Notes under the pieces: generated by a model
What the model was told of the DNA's origin: nothing
The model's database searches: none
The model's input: only the letters and a program-made list of their open reading frames with translations
Translations under genes and position numbers: made by a program
Shown here: positions 9,457 through 21,326 of the stretch, in pieces
Layout: the number at the start of each line of letters is the position of its first letter
How positions within the stretch are numbered: the first letter of the stretch is position 1
Source of the DNA: Stigmatella aurantiaca
Lineage (GTDB): Bacteria; Myxococcota; Myxococcia; Myxococcales; Myxococcaceae
DNA length: 64,000 bases
Assembly: GCF_900109545.1 (NCBI RefSeq)
Contig: NZ_FOAP01000001.1
Coordinates: forward strand, 434,001 to 498,000
Direction: 5' to 3'

Positions 9457-11085
9457 TCAGAGCTTCACATCCGCGAGCAGGGTGGGCGCGATGCGGAGCA
9501 GGCTGATGGTGGCCGAGCGGCCCATGAAGCCGCGGGCCTCTTCGATGGCCTCGGTGAGGGTGTCGGTCCGGTCCCAGCCGAGCAGGGCGGGCACGTGGTT
9601 GTTCTCCGCGCCGGCGACGATGACCTTGCCCACGTGCTGGCGGCCGTTCTCGCCCCAGTACCACATGTAGAAGGGGTGCACGCCGTGGTAGGCGTTGCCC
9701 TTGCGGTACAGGTGCACGTAGCTGGGGTTCTCCGCGAACTCGCGCTCGTACTTGTGCTGCAGCTTCATCGAGTCCCGCGTCTCCGGGAGGATGCGGTTGA
9801 AGAACTCGATGTAGCTGGGGTGGTGCTCGGGATCGAACTCGTCGTAGGCCGGGTGCAAGAGGATGAGCACGCCGCCCTTCTTCACCAGCGGAATGCCGCG
9901 GTTGAGGTTGAAGAAGTAGCCCAGCCCCATCACCTGCACGAGCAGCGGGTTGAGGATGGAGTTGACGCTGTAGGGCGAGATGAACGGGATGGGGAAGATG
10001 ACGATGTCGCTCTGCCCCTGCACCGGCACCGAGTACTGCTTCCAGCTCGTCTCCAGCGTCTTGACGTGCACGGGCTCGGTGGCCCCGGCGTACACGCCCG
10101 TGACGTCATAGGGCGCGGGGATGGCGTTGAGCACCTTGCGGGCCACCGCGCGCGGCATCTTCCCCAGCGCGAAGCGCATCGCCTGGAACTTCAGCCGGTC
10201 CGCCTCGGTGTAGTCCTCTTCCTTCTTGGCCAGGAAGTCCGTGGGGGCGCCGAACATGCGGTTGTTCAGCGTGGTCTCGATGTGGAAGACCTTCAGGTGC
10301 TTGTCGATGACCGTGCCGATGCGCGAGTTGCTCTTGTAGAGCGCGCTCGCCTTGGGCTCCATGTAGCTGTCGGAGTCCCGGATGGTCTTCGGGTTGTGGT
10401 GCGCCTGGAGCGAGGCGTAGTTCGTCACGCCGGTGCCCATGGACTTGTGCCCGCCGTTCATGGGCACGAAGTTCACGTTCACGTAGACGATGAGGTCGCT
10501 CTCGGCCACGCGCCGGTTGACGGCCACCACCTCGTTGTGGGCGGTGCGCTCCAGCTCGGTGATGCCGTCGGGGTCTTCCGCGTCGTGGTTGTAGTAGCGG
10601 TCCGGGTAGTAGGCGTCGAAGATCTTCGTGCCCACCATGCGCCGCATCTCGCCCTCGGTCATGCGGCGGTGCAGGGCGTTGGCGATGAGCAGGTGGATGT
10701 CGTCCACGCCGCTGTCGGCGGCCAGCTCCAGGACGATCTCCAGGATGCTCTGCCGCACGTCCGGGGTGACCATGGGCGGCAGCGGCACCGAGATGTCGTC
10801 GATGACGCAGGTGAGCTTCATGCCCGGGCGCAGCAGGGCGTGCAGCGGGTCCATGCCCTCCGGGTGGTTGATGGCCCAGCGGATGGCGGCCTTGACGTTG
10901 GGCACCCCCTCCATGGGGGGACGGGGGAAGATGACCCGCGTGCCGACAGGCAGGTCCTCGAGCAGGAAGTTCTCCCCGGAGAACAGGGCGCGCGGGGGGC
11001 TGCCCTTCTCGGTGATGACGACCTGGCTTTCCTCGTCGTGGAGCTTCTGGAGCGTCTTGATGGGGCGCATGGGAGGGCTTTTCAC
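9457..11085 (-). CDS. LarA/DUF2088-like protein, third gene of elb-like operon
   Basis: A 542-residue cytoplasmic protein. The N-terminal half resembles the DUF2088 domain of nickel-pincer lactate racemase LarA ([12 protein letters not shown] near 93-104, then [19 protein letters not shown] with a basic/His-rich loop). The segment [18 protein letters not shown] is also racemase-like, but the C-terminal part is longer and divergent. It starts with a GTG overlapping the phosphatase stop (GTGA); an ATG five codons on is the alternative start. It sits in the ether-lipid operon (elbC-like position), where its chemistry is not established; a hydroxy-acid or hydride-transfer role is a guess. Confidence 0.82.
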   Translation of the reverse strand: MKSPPMRPIKTLQKLHDEESQVVITEKGSPPRALFSGENFLLEDLPVGTRVIFPRPPMEGVPNVKAAIRWAINHPEGMDPLHALLRPGMKLTCVIDDISVPLPPMVTPDVRQSILEIVLELAADSGVDDIHLLIANALHRRMTEGEMRRMVGTKIFDAYYPDRYYNHDAEDPDGITELERTAHNEVVAVNRRVAESDLIVYVNVNFVPMNGGHKSMGTGVTNYASLQAHHNPKTIRDSDSYMEPKASALYKSNSRIGTVIDKHLKVFHIETTLNNRMFGAPTDFLAKKEEDYTEADRLKFQAMRFALGKMPRAVARKVLNAIPAPYDVTGVYAGATEPVHVKTLETSWKQYSVPVQGQSDIVIFPIPFISPYSVNSILNPLLVQVMGLGYFFNLNRGIPLVKKGGVLILLHPAYDEFDPEHHPSYIEFFNRILPETRDSMKLQHKYEREFAENPSYVHLYRKGNAYHGVHPFYMWYWGENGRQHVGKVIVAGAENNHVPALLGWDRTDTLTEAIEEARGFMGRSATISLLRIAPTLLADVKL

Positions 11086-11747
11086 TTCAGGTCGAGGATG
11101 GGCCAGTTGTAGGCCCGGGCGATGGAGCGCAGGCGCATGTCGGGGTTGACCGCCGTGGGTCTGCCGACGATGGCCAGCATGGCGTAATCCGAGGAGCTGT
11201 CCGAATACCCGTGGCAGTGGGCCAGCGACAAGCTCTCGCGGGCGCAGTAGTCGCGGATGGCGTTGGCCTTGTTGGCGCCCTCGATGATGGGCGGAATCAC
11301 CTTGCCGGTGGCCTTGCCGCCCACGAACTGCATCTTGTTGGCGATGAGCTCGTCGGCGCCCAGGTAGCGGGCAAGCGGGCGCATGGCGAAGTCCAGCGCC
11401 CCGGTGACGAGCACGATGCGGCAGCCGGAGCGGCGCGCCTCGGCGATGAGGTCCTTGGACTGCTCGTAGAGGGCCGGCTTGAGCACGTCCTCGAACATGT
11501 CCTCGGCGACCGTGAGGAGCCGGTCCTCGCTGAGCCCCTCGTAGTACCGGTAAAAGAACTCGTTGAAGACCTTGCGGTTGAAGGCGTCCAGGGCGCCGAA
11601 CAACGGCAGGCTGGCGACGGTGCCGAGGGTGCGCCCGGCCATGCCCAGGAGCGAGCCGCGGTTCATCGCGTAATAGGCGTACACGTGAACGACATTCGTC
11701 TTCACGAGCGTCCCGTCGACATCATAGAAGGCAGCTTTGGCGGGCAT
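11082..11747 (-). CDS. HAD-IB family phosphatase, second gene of elb-like operon
   Basis: A 221-residue haloacid-dehalogenase phosphatase: motif I DVDGT at 9-13, motif II within LVTGALDFA, and motif IV-like [13 protein letters not shown]. The subclass IB architecture (helical cap between motifs I and II) matches phosphoserine-phosphatase-like and phosphatidylglycerophosphatase-like enzymes. Its stop overlaps the start of the LarA-like gene. In the ether-lipid cluster (elbB-like) it could remove a phosphate from a glycerolipid intermediate; the substrate is inference. Confidence 0.88.
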   Translation of the reverse strand: MPAKAAFYDVDGTLVKTNVVHVYAYYAMNRGSLLGMAGRTLGTVASLPLFGALDAFNRKVFNEFFYRYYEGLSEDRLLTVAEDMFEDVLKPALYEQSKDLIAEARRSGCRIVLVTGALDFAMRPLARYLGADELIANKMQFVGGKATGKVIPPIIEGANKANAIRDYCARESLSLAHCHGYSDSSSDYAMLAIVGRPTAVNPDMRLRSIARAYNWPILDLK

Positions 11748-11810
11748 GTGGCTGGCGGCTTCCTGACATTCCTGTCCGGGAGTGTCAACGGCGCCGGAAG
11801 GGGGGGATTT

Positions 11811-12788
11811 CTATAGCCAGCCCTGTTCCTGGTACCAGCGCGCGCTGCGGCGGATGGAATCCGCCAAATCCCGGCGGGGCCGGAAGCCCAGCAGCCGCTC
11901 CGCCTTGGCCCCCGAGCACGTCCAGGCCGGGGCCAGGAGTTGACGCGCCAGCTTCCGGTTCAGGGGCAGCTTGCGGCCGGTGGCCTGGGTGACGAGGTCT
12001 GCCCCGGCCCCCAGCGCCCGGAGCAGCCAGGGGGGCAGGTGGACCGTGCGGGGGTGGAGCCCCAGCTCCCGGGCGCCGATGTCCTGCAGCGCCTCCAGCG
12101 AGAGGTACTGGGGCCCGGCCACGAAGAACGCCTGGCCCAGGGCCTCGGGCCGCTCGGCGACCAGGAGCATCAGGTCCACCACGTCCTCCACGTCCACCAG
12201 CGTCAGGGGCCGGGGGCCGCCGCCAATCTCCAGCCGGATGCCGCGCTGCACCAGCTTGAAGAAGGTGAGGTTCTCGTGGTCGCCCGGGCCCAGGATGCGC
12301 GGGGGGCGCACCACCGTCACCGGCAGCCGGTCCGCGTAGGACAGGACGATGCGCTCGGCCTCGGCCTTGCTCTCGCCGTACCACTCGGCCGGGTGGAACG
12401 GGTCCTCCTCCACGTGGGGCCGCTCCAGCGAGGAGGGGCCCGAGGCGGACAGGGAGCCGCAGAGCACCAGCCGGGCCTGGCTGCCCGCCTGCACGAGCGC
12501 CTCGCACACGTTGCGCGTGCCCCCGGCGTTGACGCGCATGAAGTCCTCGCGCACCGCGGCACGGCGGATGCCCGCGAGGTGGAACACCACGTCACAGCCC
12601 GCTACAGCCTGCTTCAGCGATGCGGGGTCCGTGACATCTCCATCCACCCGGCGGTAGGGCAGCCCGGCGAGCCCCGTCACGTCGCTGGTGCGCCGCAGCA
12701 GGCACGTCACGGCGTCGCCTCGCGCCACCAGCGCGCGGGCCAGCCAGGTTCCCAGGAATCCATTTCCACCGGTGATGAGGGCATTCAT
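11811..12788 (-). CDS. NAD(P)-dependent epimerase/dehydratase, first gene of elb-like operon
   Basis: A 325-residue extended SDR: GGNGFLG at 7-13, VFHLAG at 68-73, and catalytic YGESK at 137-141. It resembles NSDHL/3-beta-hydroxysteroid-dehydrogenase-like enzymes. It leads the five-gene minus-strand operon, with 63 bases before the phosphatase gene. A second SDR closes the operon, so two redox steps on lipid intermediates are likely. The promoter must lie in 12789-13046, which it shares with the divergent SWIB gene. Confidence 0.87.
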   Translation of the reverse strand: MNALITGGNGFLGTWLARALVARGDAVTCLLRRTSDVTGLAGLPYRRVDGDVTDPASLKQAVAGCDVVFHLAGIRRAAVREDFMRVNAGGTRNVCEALVQAGSQARLVLCGSLSASGPSSLERPHVEEDPFHPAEWYGESKAEAERIVLSYADRLPVTVVRPPRILGPGDHENLTFFKLVQRGIRLEIGGGPRPLTLVDVEDVVDLMLLVAERPEALGQAFFVAGPQYLSLEALQDIGARELGLHPRTVHLPPWLLRALGAGADLVTQATGRKLPLNRKLARQLLAPAWTCSGAKAERLLGFRPRRDLADSIRRSARWYQEQGWL

Positions 12789-13046
12789 GTGCGGCTGTTT
12801 TCAAAACCAAATACATCACGGCGGCAAGGGAAAATCCGTCCGGGGAATTACTTGCGCGCAGGCGGAAACCCGAGGATCAACGTGGCTCGTGCCGAGGGGG
12901 CCGATGTGATTCCGAGGTCCGTTCTCCGAGGGAAAAACGCACGGGAGGGCTGTTTTTCGGCCTCGGGCGTGCTACTACGCCCCCACGGCTCTAGATTGTT
13001 CATGCCGTAATCAACGTCCCCTTCGGAGGGGAGGAGACAGAACCGA

Positions 13047-13367
13047 ATGGCCGCAAAGAAGGCTGCTGCGAAGAAGACCGCTGCGAAGAAGGCTGCTCCC
13101 GCCGCGAAGAAGGCCGCCGGCGCCAAGAAGCCGAACGCCGCGTTCATGAAGGAGTTCAACCCCACGCCCGAACTCGCCGCCGTCGTCGGGGACAAGCCGC
13201 TTCCTCGCACCGCGGTCATCAAGAAGCTGTGGGACTACTTCAAGAAGAACGGTCTCAACCAGGGCCAGCTCATCAACCTGGATGACAACCTGAAGAAGGT
13301 CTACGGCAACAAGAAGCAGATCAAGATGACCGAGGTCGCCGGCGCCTTCAAGCACCTGAAGGAGTAG
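13047..13367 (+). CDS. SWIB/MDM2 domain protein with Lys/Ala-rich N-terminal tail
   Basis: A 106-residue protein in two parts. Residues 1-28 are a histone-H1-like run of KKAAAKK repeats, very basic and surely disordered. Residues about 30-106 are a SWIB domain (LPRTAVIKKLWDYFKKNGL, INLDDNLKKVYG, VAGAFKHL), a fold typical of eukaryotic chromatin remodellers and found in Chlamydia and myxobacteria. A nucleoid or DNA-associated role is inferred from the tail. The start is supported by GGAG about ten bases upstream, and a strong terminator follows, so it is probably monocistronic. Confidence 0.93.
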   Translation: MAAKKAAAKKTAAKKAAPAAKKAAGAKKPNAAFMKEFNPTPELAAVVGDKPLPRTAVIKKLWDYFKKNGLNQGQLINLDDNLKKVYGNKKQIKMTEVAGAFKHLKE

Positions 13368-13409
13368 TCCGATTCATCAGCGGGCCCTTCTTGGGGGCAC
13401 GCGGCATTC

Positions 13410-13444
13410 GAGGGCTCGCCGGGTACGGCGGGCCCTCTTCTTTT
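13410..13444 (+). terminator. Rho-independent terminator after SWIB gene
   Basis: A 12-bp stem (13410-13421 with 13426-13437, one G-U pair) and a GGTA loop, followed by TTCTTTT. It lies 42 bases after the SWIB stop. Confidence 0.9.
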
Positions 13445-13538
13445 GGGCCCCCCGTGGGCGCCGAGCGTTGGATAGAGGGCGGACGGGCATCTGCGCACTG
13501 GCCAACGGCCTTGGGAGGTTCTACCTCTCTGCCCCAAA

Positions 13539-16500
13539 ATGCTCGACGGATCGAAAGAGGCGAAGGCCGCGACGCCGCAGCAGGTGGAGCGGGAGGTGGC
13601 CCAGGTGGCCGAGGCGCTGTATGGGCGGCTCCGCGAGGAGCTGCTGGAGAGTGCCCGCAGGACGCCCCTGTCCACGTACCGGTTTCAATTGCATCAAGGC
13701 TTCCGGTTCGAGGATGCGCGCAAGGTGGTGCCGTACCTGGCCCGGCTGGGGGTGAGCGATCTGTATGCCTCCCCGTACCTGAAGGCCACCCCAGGCAGCA
13801 CCCACGGGTATGACTGCGTGGACCACCAGCAGATCAACCCCGAGGTGGGCTCGCCGGAGGAGCACCAGGCGCTCTGCCAGACGCTGAAGGAGCACCGCCT
13901 GGGGCACGTGGTGGACGTGGTGCCCAACCACATGGGCATCGAGCGGCTCAACCCCCTGTGGTTCGACGTGCTGGAGAACGGCCCGTCCTCGCTGTACGCG
14001 AAGCACTTCGACATCGACTGGGCCCCGGTCAAGGCCGAGCTGCGCGACAAGGTGCTCCTGCCCATCCTGGGAGACCAGTACGGCATCGTCCTGGAGCGCG
14101 GCGAGCTGAAGCTGACCTTCCGCGAGGGGGCCTTCTTCATCCAGTACTACGAGCACTTCCTGCCGCTGGCCCCGCGCCAGTATGGCTATGTGCTGAACCA
14201 GGAGCTGGAGGCGCTCACGGCGAAGGTGGGGGCCACGAGCCCTCACCTCATCGAGCTCCAGTCCATCCTCACCGCCATCGAGCACCTGCCCTCGCGCACC
14301 GAGACGGAGCGCTCCAAGGTCATCGAGCGCAACCGCGAGAAGGAGGTCATCAAGCGGCGGCTCGCGGCGCTGGTGGAGGCGAGCCCCGAGGTGGCCGCCT
14401 TCGTGGAGGCCCGGGTGAATGCCCTCAACGGCACCCCCGGCAACCCCAGGTCCTTCGATCAGCTGGACACGCTGCTGTCCCATTGCTGCTACCGGCTGGC
14501 GCACTGGCGCGTGGCGGGCGAGGAGATCAACTACCGGCGCTTCTTCGACATCAATGGGCTGGCGGCCATTCGCGTGGAGGATCCGGACGTCTTCGACGAG
14601 GCCCATGCCCTCATCTTCGACTGGCTGCGCGACGGCTGCGTCACGGGGCTTCGCATCGATCACCCGGACGGACTGTTCGATCCGACGGCCTACTTCCTCC
14701 GGCTCCAGGAGCGCTTCTTCCTGGAGCGGGCGAAGAAGCACTTCCAGGCCGAGCACGGCACGCAGGATGCGCGCTGGCCCGCGGTGGAGCAGCGCCTGGC
14801 GCAGCGGTGGCAGGAGGAGGCGGGACAGGACCCGGCCTCGCCGCTGCGCAAGGCGCTCTTCGTGTCGGTGGAGAAGATCCAAGGGGGCAAGGAGCGCATC
14901 CCCGAGGTGTGGGCCGTGCACGGCACCACCGGCTACCGCTTCGCCAACGCGGTGGGCGGCCTGTTCGTGAACCCGGAGGCGGAGAAGCCGCTGACGGAGA
15001 CCTACCACCGCTTCATCGGCGAGGCGCCCGACTTCGAGCAGCTCGTCTACGAGAAGAAGCAGTTCATCATGCGCACGGCCATGTCGAGCGAGATCAACAT
15101 GCTCGCCCATGAGCTCAACCGCATCTCGGAGCTCAACCGCCGCACCCGCGACTTCACGCTCAACAGCTTGCGCCGGGCGCTCGTGGAGTTCATCGCGCTG
15201 TTCCCCGTGTACCGCACCTACGTGGACGGCTGGCGGCCGGAGCTGGATGCCCGGGACGTGCAGTACATCGAGTGGACCATCGCCCGGGTCAAGGCGGCCA
15301 ACACCAACACCAACGCCAGCATCTTCGACTTCCTGAGCGACATCCTCCTGCGGCGCTACCCGGAGCACGTCAACGAGGACGAGCGGGCGCAGATGCTGCG
15401 CTTCGCCATGAAGCTGCAGCAGGTGACGGGCCCCGTGATGGCCAAGGGCCTGGAGGACACCGCCTTCTACATCTACAACCGGCTCGTCTCGCTCAACGAG
15501 GTGGGCGGCGAGCCCGAGCACTTCGGCATCAGCACCGCCACCTTCCACCAGCGCAACCATGAGCGCGCCGAGCACTGGCCCGCGAGCATGCTCACCACGA
15601 GCACGCACGACACCAAGCGCAGCGAGGACGTGCGCGCCCGGCTCAACGTCATCACCGAGCTGCCCGACGTGTGGCGCCAGAAGGCCCAGCACTGGGCGCA
15701 GCTCAACGCCCGGCACGTCACCTTGCTGCCCTCGGGCCCGGCCCCCTCGCGCAACGACGAGTACCTGCTGTACCAGACGCTCGTGGGCGCCTGGCCCATG
15801 GGCGAGAGTGTCCCGGCCCAGGAGTTCGAGGCCTTCCACCTCCGGGTGCGCGACTACATGGCCAAGGCCCTGAAGGAGGCCAAGGTCCGCACCTCGTGGA
15901 CCAACCCGGACGCCGACTACGACGCGGCGGTGGCCCGCTTCGTGGACGCCTGCTTCGATGCGAAGCAGTCCTCGGCCTTCCTGGACGACGTGCGTCAATT
16001 CAAGCGCCACATCGAGCGGGCGGGCCAGCTCAACGCCGTGGGGCAGCTGGTGCTCAAGCTGGGCTCTCCGGGCGTGGTGGACACCTACCAGGGGTGCGAG
16101 CTGTGGGATTTGTCCCTGGTGGATCCGGACAACCGCAGGCCGGTGGACTACACCGTGCGCGCCCAGCTCCTGGAGACGCTGGACGCGCAGGCCGCGAAGG
16201 ACCGCGCCGCGCTGTGCGCCCGCCTGGTGGCCCAGATGGACGACGGGCACGTGAAGCTCTACGTGCTCACCGAGGGCCTGCGGCTGCGCCAGCGCCAGGC
16301 GAGCCTGTTCCGCTCGGGTGCGTACCGGGCGCTGGACCTGTCCGGCCCCCGGGCCCAGGCGGCCGTGGCGTTCGCCCGGGAGCAGGGGGATGCGGCCGTG
16401 CTGGCGGTGGTACCGCGCTTCACCCTGAATGCGATGGACAAGGCCGGCGGGCTTTCCAGCGCCTACGAGGGCACTTTCGTGGACCTTCCGGAGTCGTATG

Positions 16501-16633
16501 GAGGCATGATGTTCCGGGACGTGTTCACCGGACGACAGGTGCGGCCCGAGCGCGGGGTCACGGGTGGTGTGGTGCTGCCCCTGGCGCCGTTGCTCGCCGG
16601 GTTCCCAGTGGTCCTGCTAGAGAGGAGCAGTGG

Positions 16634-16637
<4 letters not shown>
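13539..16637 (+). CDS. treY: Maltooligosyl trehalose synthase
   Basis: A 1032-residue GH13 enzyme, long for TreY. Seen are the N-terminal STYRFQLH signature, the family pocket VVDVVPNHMG, the nucleophile region GLRIDHPDGL, VEKIQGGKE, and the C-terminal GSPGVVDTYQGCELWDLSLVDPDNRR block typical of TreY. It turns the reducing end of malto-oligosaccharides or glycogen into a trehalosyl unit, which TreZ then releases; no treZ lies in this window. It is followed by glgX with an ATGA overlap and preceded by the SWIB terminator. Confidence 0.96.
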
Positions 16638-18787
<2,150 letters not shown>

Positions 18788-18880
18788 CCAGCGGGCCGGG
18801 GACGCGTTAGGCAAGGGAACTGGAGAACGTCCGATGCATGTGGGTAGCGTTCACCCTTTCGCACCACTCGGGATCCGCTC

Positions 18881-19831
18881 GTGAACACGCAAGTCGCGCT
18901 CTGGGTAGGCTTCAACCTCTTCGTCATCGCGATGCTGGCGATCGACCTGGGCCTCTTCCACCGTAAGGACCATGCGGTGTCGCCGAAGGAGGCAGGCATC
19001 TGGACGGTGGTCTGGATCAGCATCAGCCTGCTGTTCTGCGCGGGCATCTGGTACTTCTCGGGGCCCACCCCGGCGCTGCAGTGGTTCACCGCCTACGTCG
19101 TCGAGTACTCGCTGTCGGTCGACAACCTGTTCGTCTTCCTGATGGTGTTCAGCTACTTCCGGGTGGCGGCCGAGCACCAGCACCGGGTGCTGTTCTGGGG
19201 CATCGTCGGCGCGTTCATCATGCGCGCGGTGCTCATCATCGCCGGCGCGGCGCTGGTGTCCCGCTTCCACTGGATCATCTACGTCTTCGGCGCCTTCCTG
19301 GTCTTCACCGCGGTGAAGATGCTGGTGTCCAAGGACGAGGAGGTGGACCCGGAGCAGAAGTGGATCGTGAAGATGGCCCGCCGCACGCTGCCCGTGGCGC
19401 ACCTGGGCGAGGGCAGCAAGTTCTTCTTGAGGGAGCGCGGGCAGCTCAAGGTGACGCCGCTGTTCGTGGTGCTGCTGGTGGTGGAGGCCACGGACCTGCT
19501 GTTCGCCCTGGACTCCATCCCCGCGGTGCTGGGCATCAGCCAGGACCCGTTCATCATCTACACGTCCAACGTGTGCGCCATCCTCGGGCTGCGCTCGCTG
19601 TTCTTCGTGGTGGCCAGCCTCATGGACAAGTTCCACTTCCTCAAGGTGGGCCTGTCGGGAATCCTCGGCTTCGTGGGCGTGAAGATGTTGGTCACCTACT
19701 TCGACTTCCACGTGCCCATCGGCATCTCGCTGGGCGTGATTGCCGGCATCCTGGTGGCCAGCATCGTCGCCTCGCTCATCTGGCCGAAGGCGCCGGATCC
19801 GGGCCATGACCGCGAGAGCGCGAAGACTTAA
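18881..19831 (+). CDS. TerC/Alx family integral membrane protein
   Basis: A 316-residue inner-membrane protein with eight or nine hydrophobic helices. The family marks are present: YVVEYSLSVDNLFVFLM and the matching second half VEATDLLFALDSIPAVLGI with conserved acidic residues inside the membrane. The family is linked to manganese export or metal loading of exported proteins and to tellurite resistance; the specific role here is unknown. It starts at a GTG. It heads a close-packed set with apaG (11-base gap) and hemH. Confidence 0.93.
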   Translation: MNTQVALWVGFNLFVIAMLAIDLGLFHRKDHAVSPKEAGIWTVVWISISLLFCAGIWYFSGPTPALQWFTAYVVEYSLSVDNLFVFLMVFSYFRVAAEHQHRVLFWGIVGAFIMRAVLIIAGAALVSRFHWIIYVFGAFLVFTAVKMLVSKDEEVDPEQKWIVKMARRTLPVAHLGEGSKFFLRERGQLKVTPLFVVLLVVEATDLLFALDSIPAVLGISQDPFIIYTSNVCAILGLRSLFFVVASLMDKFHFLKVGLSGILGFVGVKMLVTYFDFHVPIGISLGVIAGILVASIVASLIWPKAPDPGHDRESAKT

Positions 19832-19842
19832 AAGGTAAAACC

Positions 19843-20226
19843 ATGTCCACGACGACCACGGAGGGCATCCGCATCACCGTGAAGCCCTCCTACTGGCCCG
19901 AGCGCAGCGCCCCGGAGTCCGGGCACTATGCGTTCATGTACACGGTGGAGATCGCCAATGTGGGCAACCTCCCCGCGCAGCTGCGCAGCCGCCACTGGAT
20001 CATCACCGACGCCAACGGACGCATCGAAGAGGTGAAGGGGGAGGGCGTGGTGGGCAAGCAGCCCCGGCTGGAGCCCGGCGAGCGCTTCGAGTACACGAGC
20101 TGGGCCATGCTGCGCACCTCGTTTGGCTCCATGCGCGGCAGCTATGCGCTGGTGCGCCCCAACGGCTTGCAGTTCGACGCCCAGATTGGCGAGTTCGCCC
20201 TGACGTTGCCCCACGCGCTGCACTGA
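19843..20226 (+). CDS. apaG: ApaG domain protein
   Basis: A 127-residue single-domain protein with the ApaG beta-sandwich signature (YTVEIANVG, LRSRHWIITDANG, GVVGKQPRLEPGERFEYTS, GSMRGSY). ApaG proteins are small cytosolic proteins associated with diadenosine tetraphosphate and Co/Mg resistance phenotypes in enterobacteria; the biochemical role is still loose. A site AAGGT lies before the ATG. It sits between terC and hemH in one transcription unit. Confidence 0.95.
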   Translation: MSTTTTEGIRITVKPSYWPERSAPESGHYAFMYTVEIANVGNLPAQLRSRHWIITDANGRIEEVKGEGVVGKQPRLEPGERFEYTSWAMLRTSFGSMRGSYALVRPNGLQFDAQIGEFALTLPHALH

Positions 20227-20231
20227 GCCCC

Positions 20232-21326
20232 ATGTCCACCGTGAAGAAAGGGTTGTTGCTCGTCAACCTGGGCACGCCGGATGCGCCCGAGGCCGGGCCG
20301 GTGCGCCGCTACCTGCGCGAGTTCCTGAGCGACCCCCGGGTGCTGGACATCCACCCCGTGGGCCGCTGGATGCTGCTCAACCTGGTCATCCTGCCGTTCC
20401 GGCCCGCCCGGAGCGCCGAGGCCTACCAGAAGGTGTGGACGAAGGAGGGCTCGCCCCTGCTGGTGCACGGCCGGGCCCTGGCCTCGGCCGTGGCCGGGCG
20501 TCTGGCGGGCGAGTACGAGGTGGAGCTGGCCATGCGCTACGGCAACCCCTCGCTCCCGGCCGCGGTGCGCGCGCTCCGGGCCCGTGGGGTGTCCGAGTTC
20601 ATCGTCCTGCCGCTCTATCCGCAGGAGGCCACGTCGAGCTCCAGCTCCACCCGGGCCCGCATCTATGAGGTGCTGGAGGAGGCCTGGGATGTGTCGCCGG
20701 TGAAGACGCTGCCGGCCTTTCACGATGACGCGGGCTTCCTGGAGGCCTTCGCGGCGGTGGCGCGGCCCGTCATCGCCGAGGCGCGCGCGGACCATGTGCT
20801 GTTCAGCTACCACGGGCTGCCCGAGCGCCACATGCGCAAGAGCGATCCGTCCGGGCAGCACTGTCTGGCCTCCGCGGGCTGCTGTGACGTGCTCACCGCG
20901 GTGAACCGCAACTGCTACCGCGCCCAGTGCTTCGCCACCACGCGGGCCCTGGTGGAGCGGCTGGGGCTGCCGGCCGGTGGCTACACCACCTCGTTCCAGT
21001 CCCGGCTGGGCCGGACGCCGTGGGTGAAGCCCTACACGGACCTGGTGCTCCCGGAGCTGGCCCAGAAGGGCGTGAAGCGGCTGGCGGTGATGTGTCCGGC
21101 CTTCGTGGCCGACTGCCTGGAGACGCTGGAGGAGATTGGCCTGCGGGCCCGGGAGCAGTTCCTGGGCTGCGGGGGCGAGTCCCTCACGCTCGTCCCGTCG
21201 CTGAACGCCCACCCCACGTGGGTGGACGCCGTGTGCAACCTGGTGCGGAGCGCGGACGGCACCGCGCCCGCTGCTACTTCAGGGCTTCGAGCTTCAGCCC
21301 TGCCGGGACCACATCCAGCGGGGTGA
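20232..21326 (+). CDS. hemH: Ferrochelatase with internal cysteine cluster
   Basis: A 364-residue protein. The ferrochelatase core is clear: LLVNLGTPD at the start, VLFSYHGLPERH with the metal-binding His near 194, and CPAFVADCLETLEEI with the active-site Glu. It inserts ferrous iron into protoporphyrin IX. Five cysteines in a short insert (C211, C217, C218, C228, C233) match the internal 2Fe-2S-binding class described for some delta-proteobacteria. The last 25 or so residues (after CNLVRSADG) are not family-like and lie antisense to the end of the next gene, with a 53-base overlap. Confidence 0.95.
   Translation: MSTVKKGLLLVNLGTPDAPEAGPVRRYLREFLSDPRVLDIHPVGRWMLLNLVILPFRPARSAEAYQKVWTKEGSPLLVHGRALASAVAGRLAGEYEVELAMRYGNPSLPAAVRALRARGVSEFIVLPLYPQEATSSSSSTRARIYEVLEEAWDVSPVKTLPAFHDDAGFLEAFAAVARPVIAEARADHVLFSYHGLPERHMRKSDPSGQHCLASAGCCDVLTAVNRNCYRAQCFATTRALVERLGLPAGGYTTSFQSRLGRTPWVKPYTDLVLPELAQKGVKRLAVMCPAFVADCLETLEEIGLRAREQFLGCGGESLTLVPSLNAHPTWVDAVCNLVRSADGTAPAATSGLRASALPGPHPAG

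Noticed and set aside
5025-9506. A very long open frame antisense to the elbD-like gene
   Set aside because: High-GC codon bias opens the opposite frame; its protein is low-complexity and has no domain, while the minus-strand protein has four clear domains.
15671-16633. Upstream extension of glgX
   Set aside because: The frame is open but lies within treY in another phase; the ATG at 16634 has a ribosome site and the CBM48-like start.
18788-18880. yybP-ykoY manganese riboswitch before terC
   Set aside because: The family is often preceded by it, but no consensus core is visible in these 93 bases.
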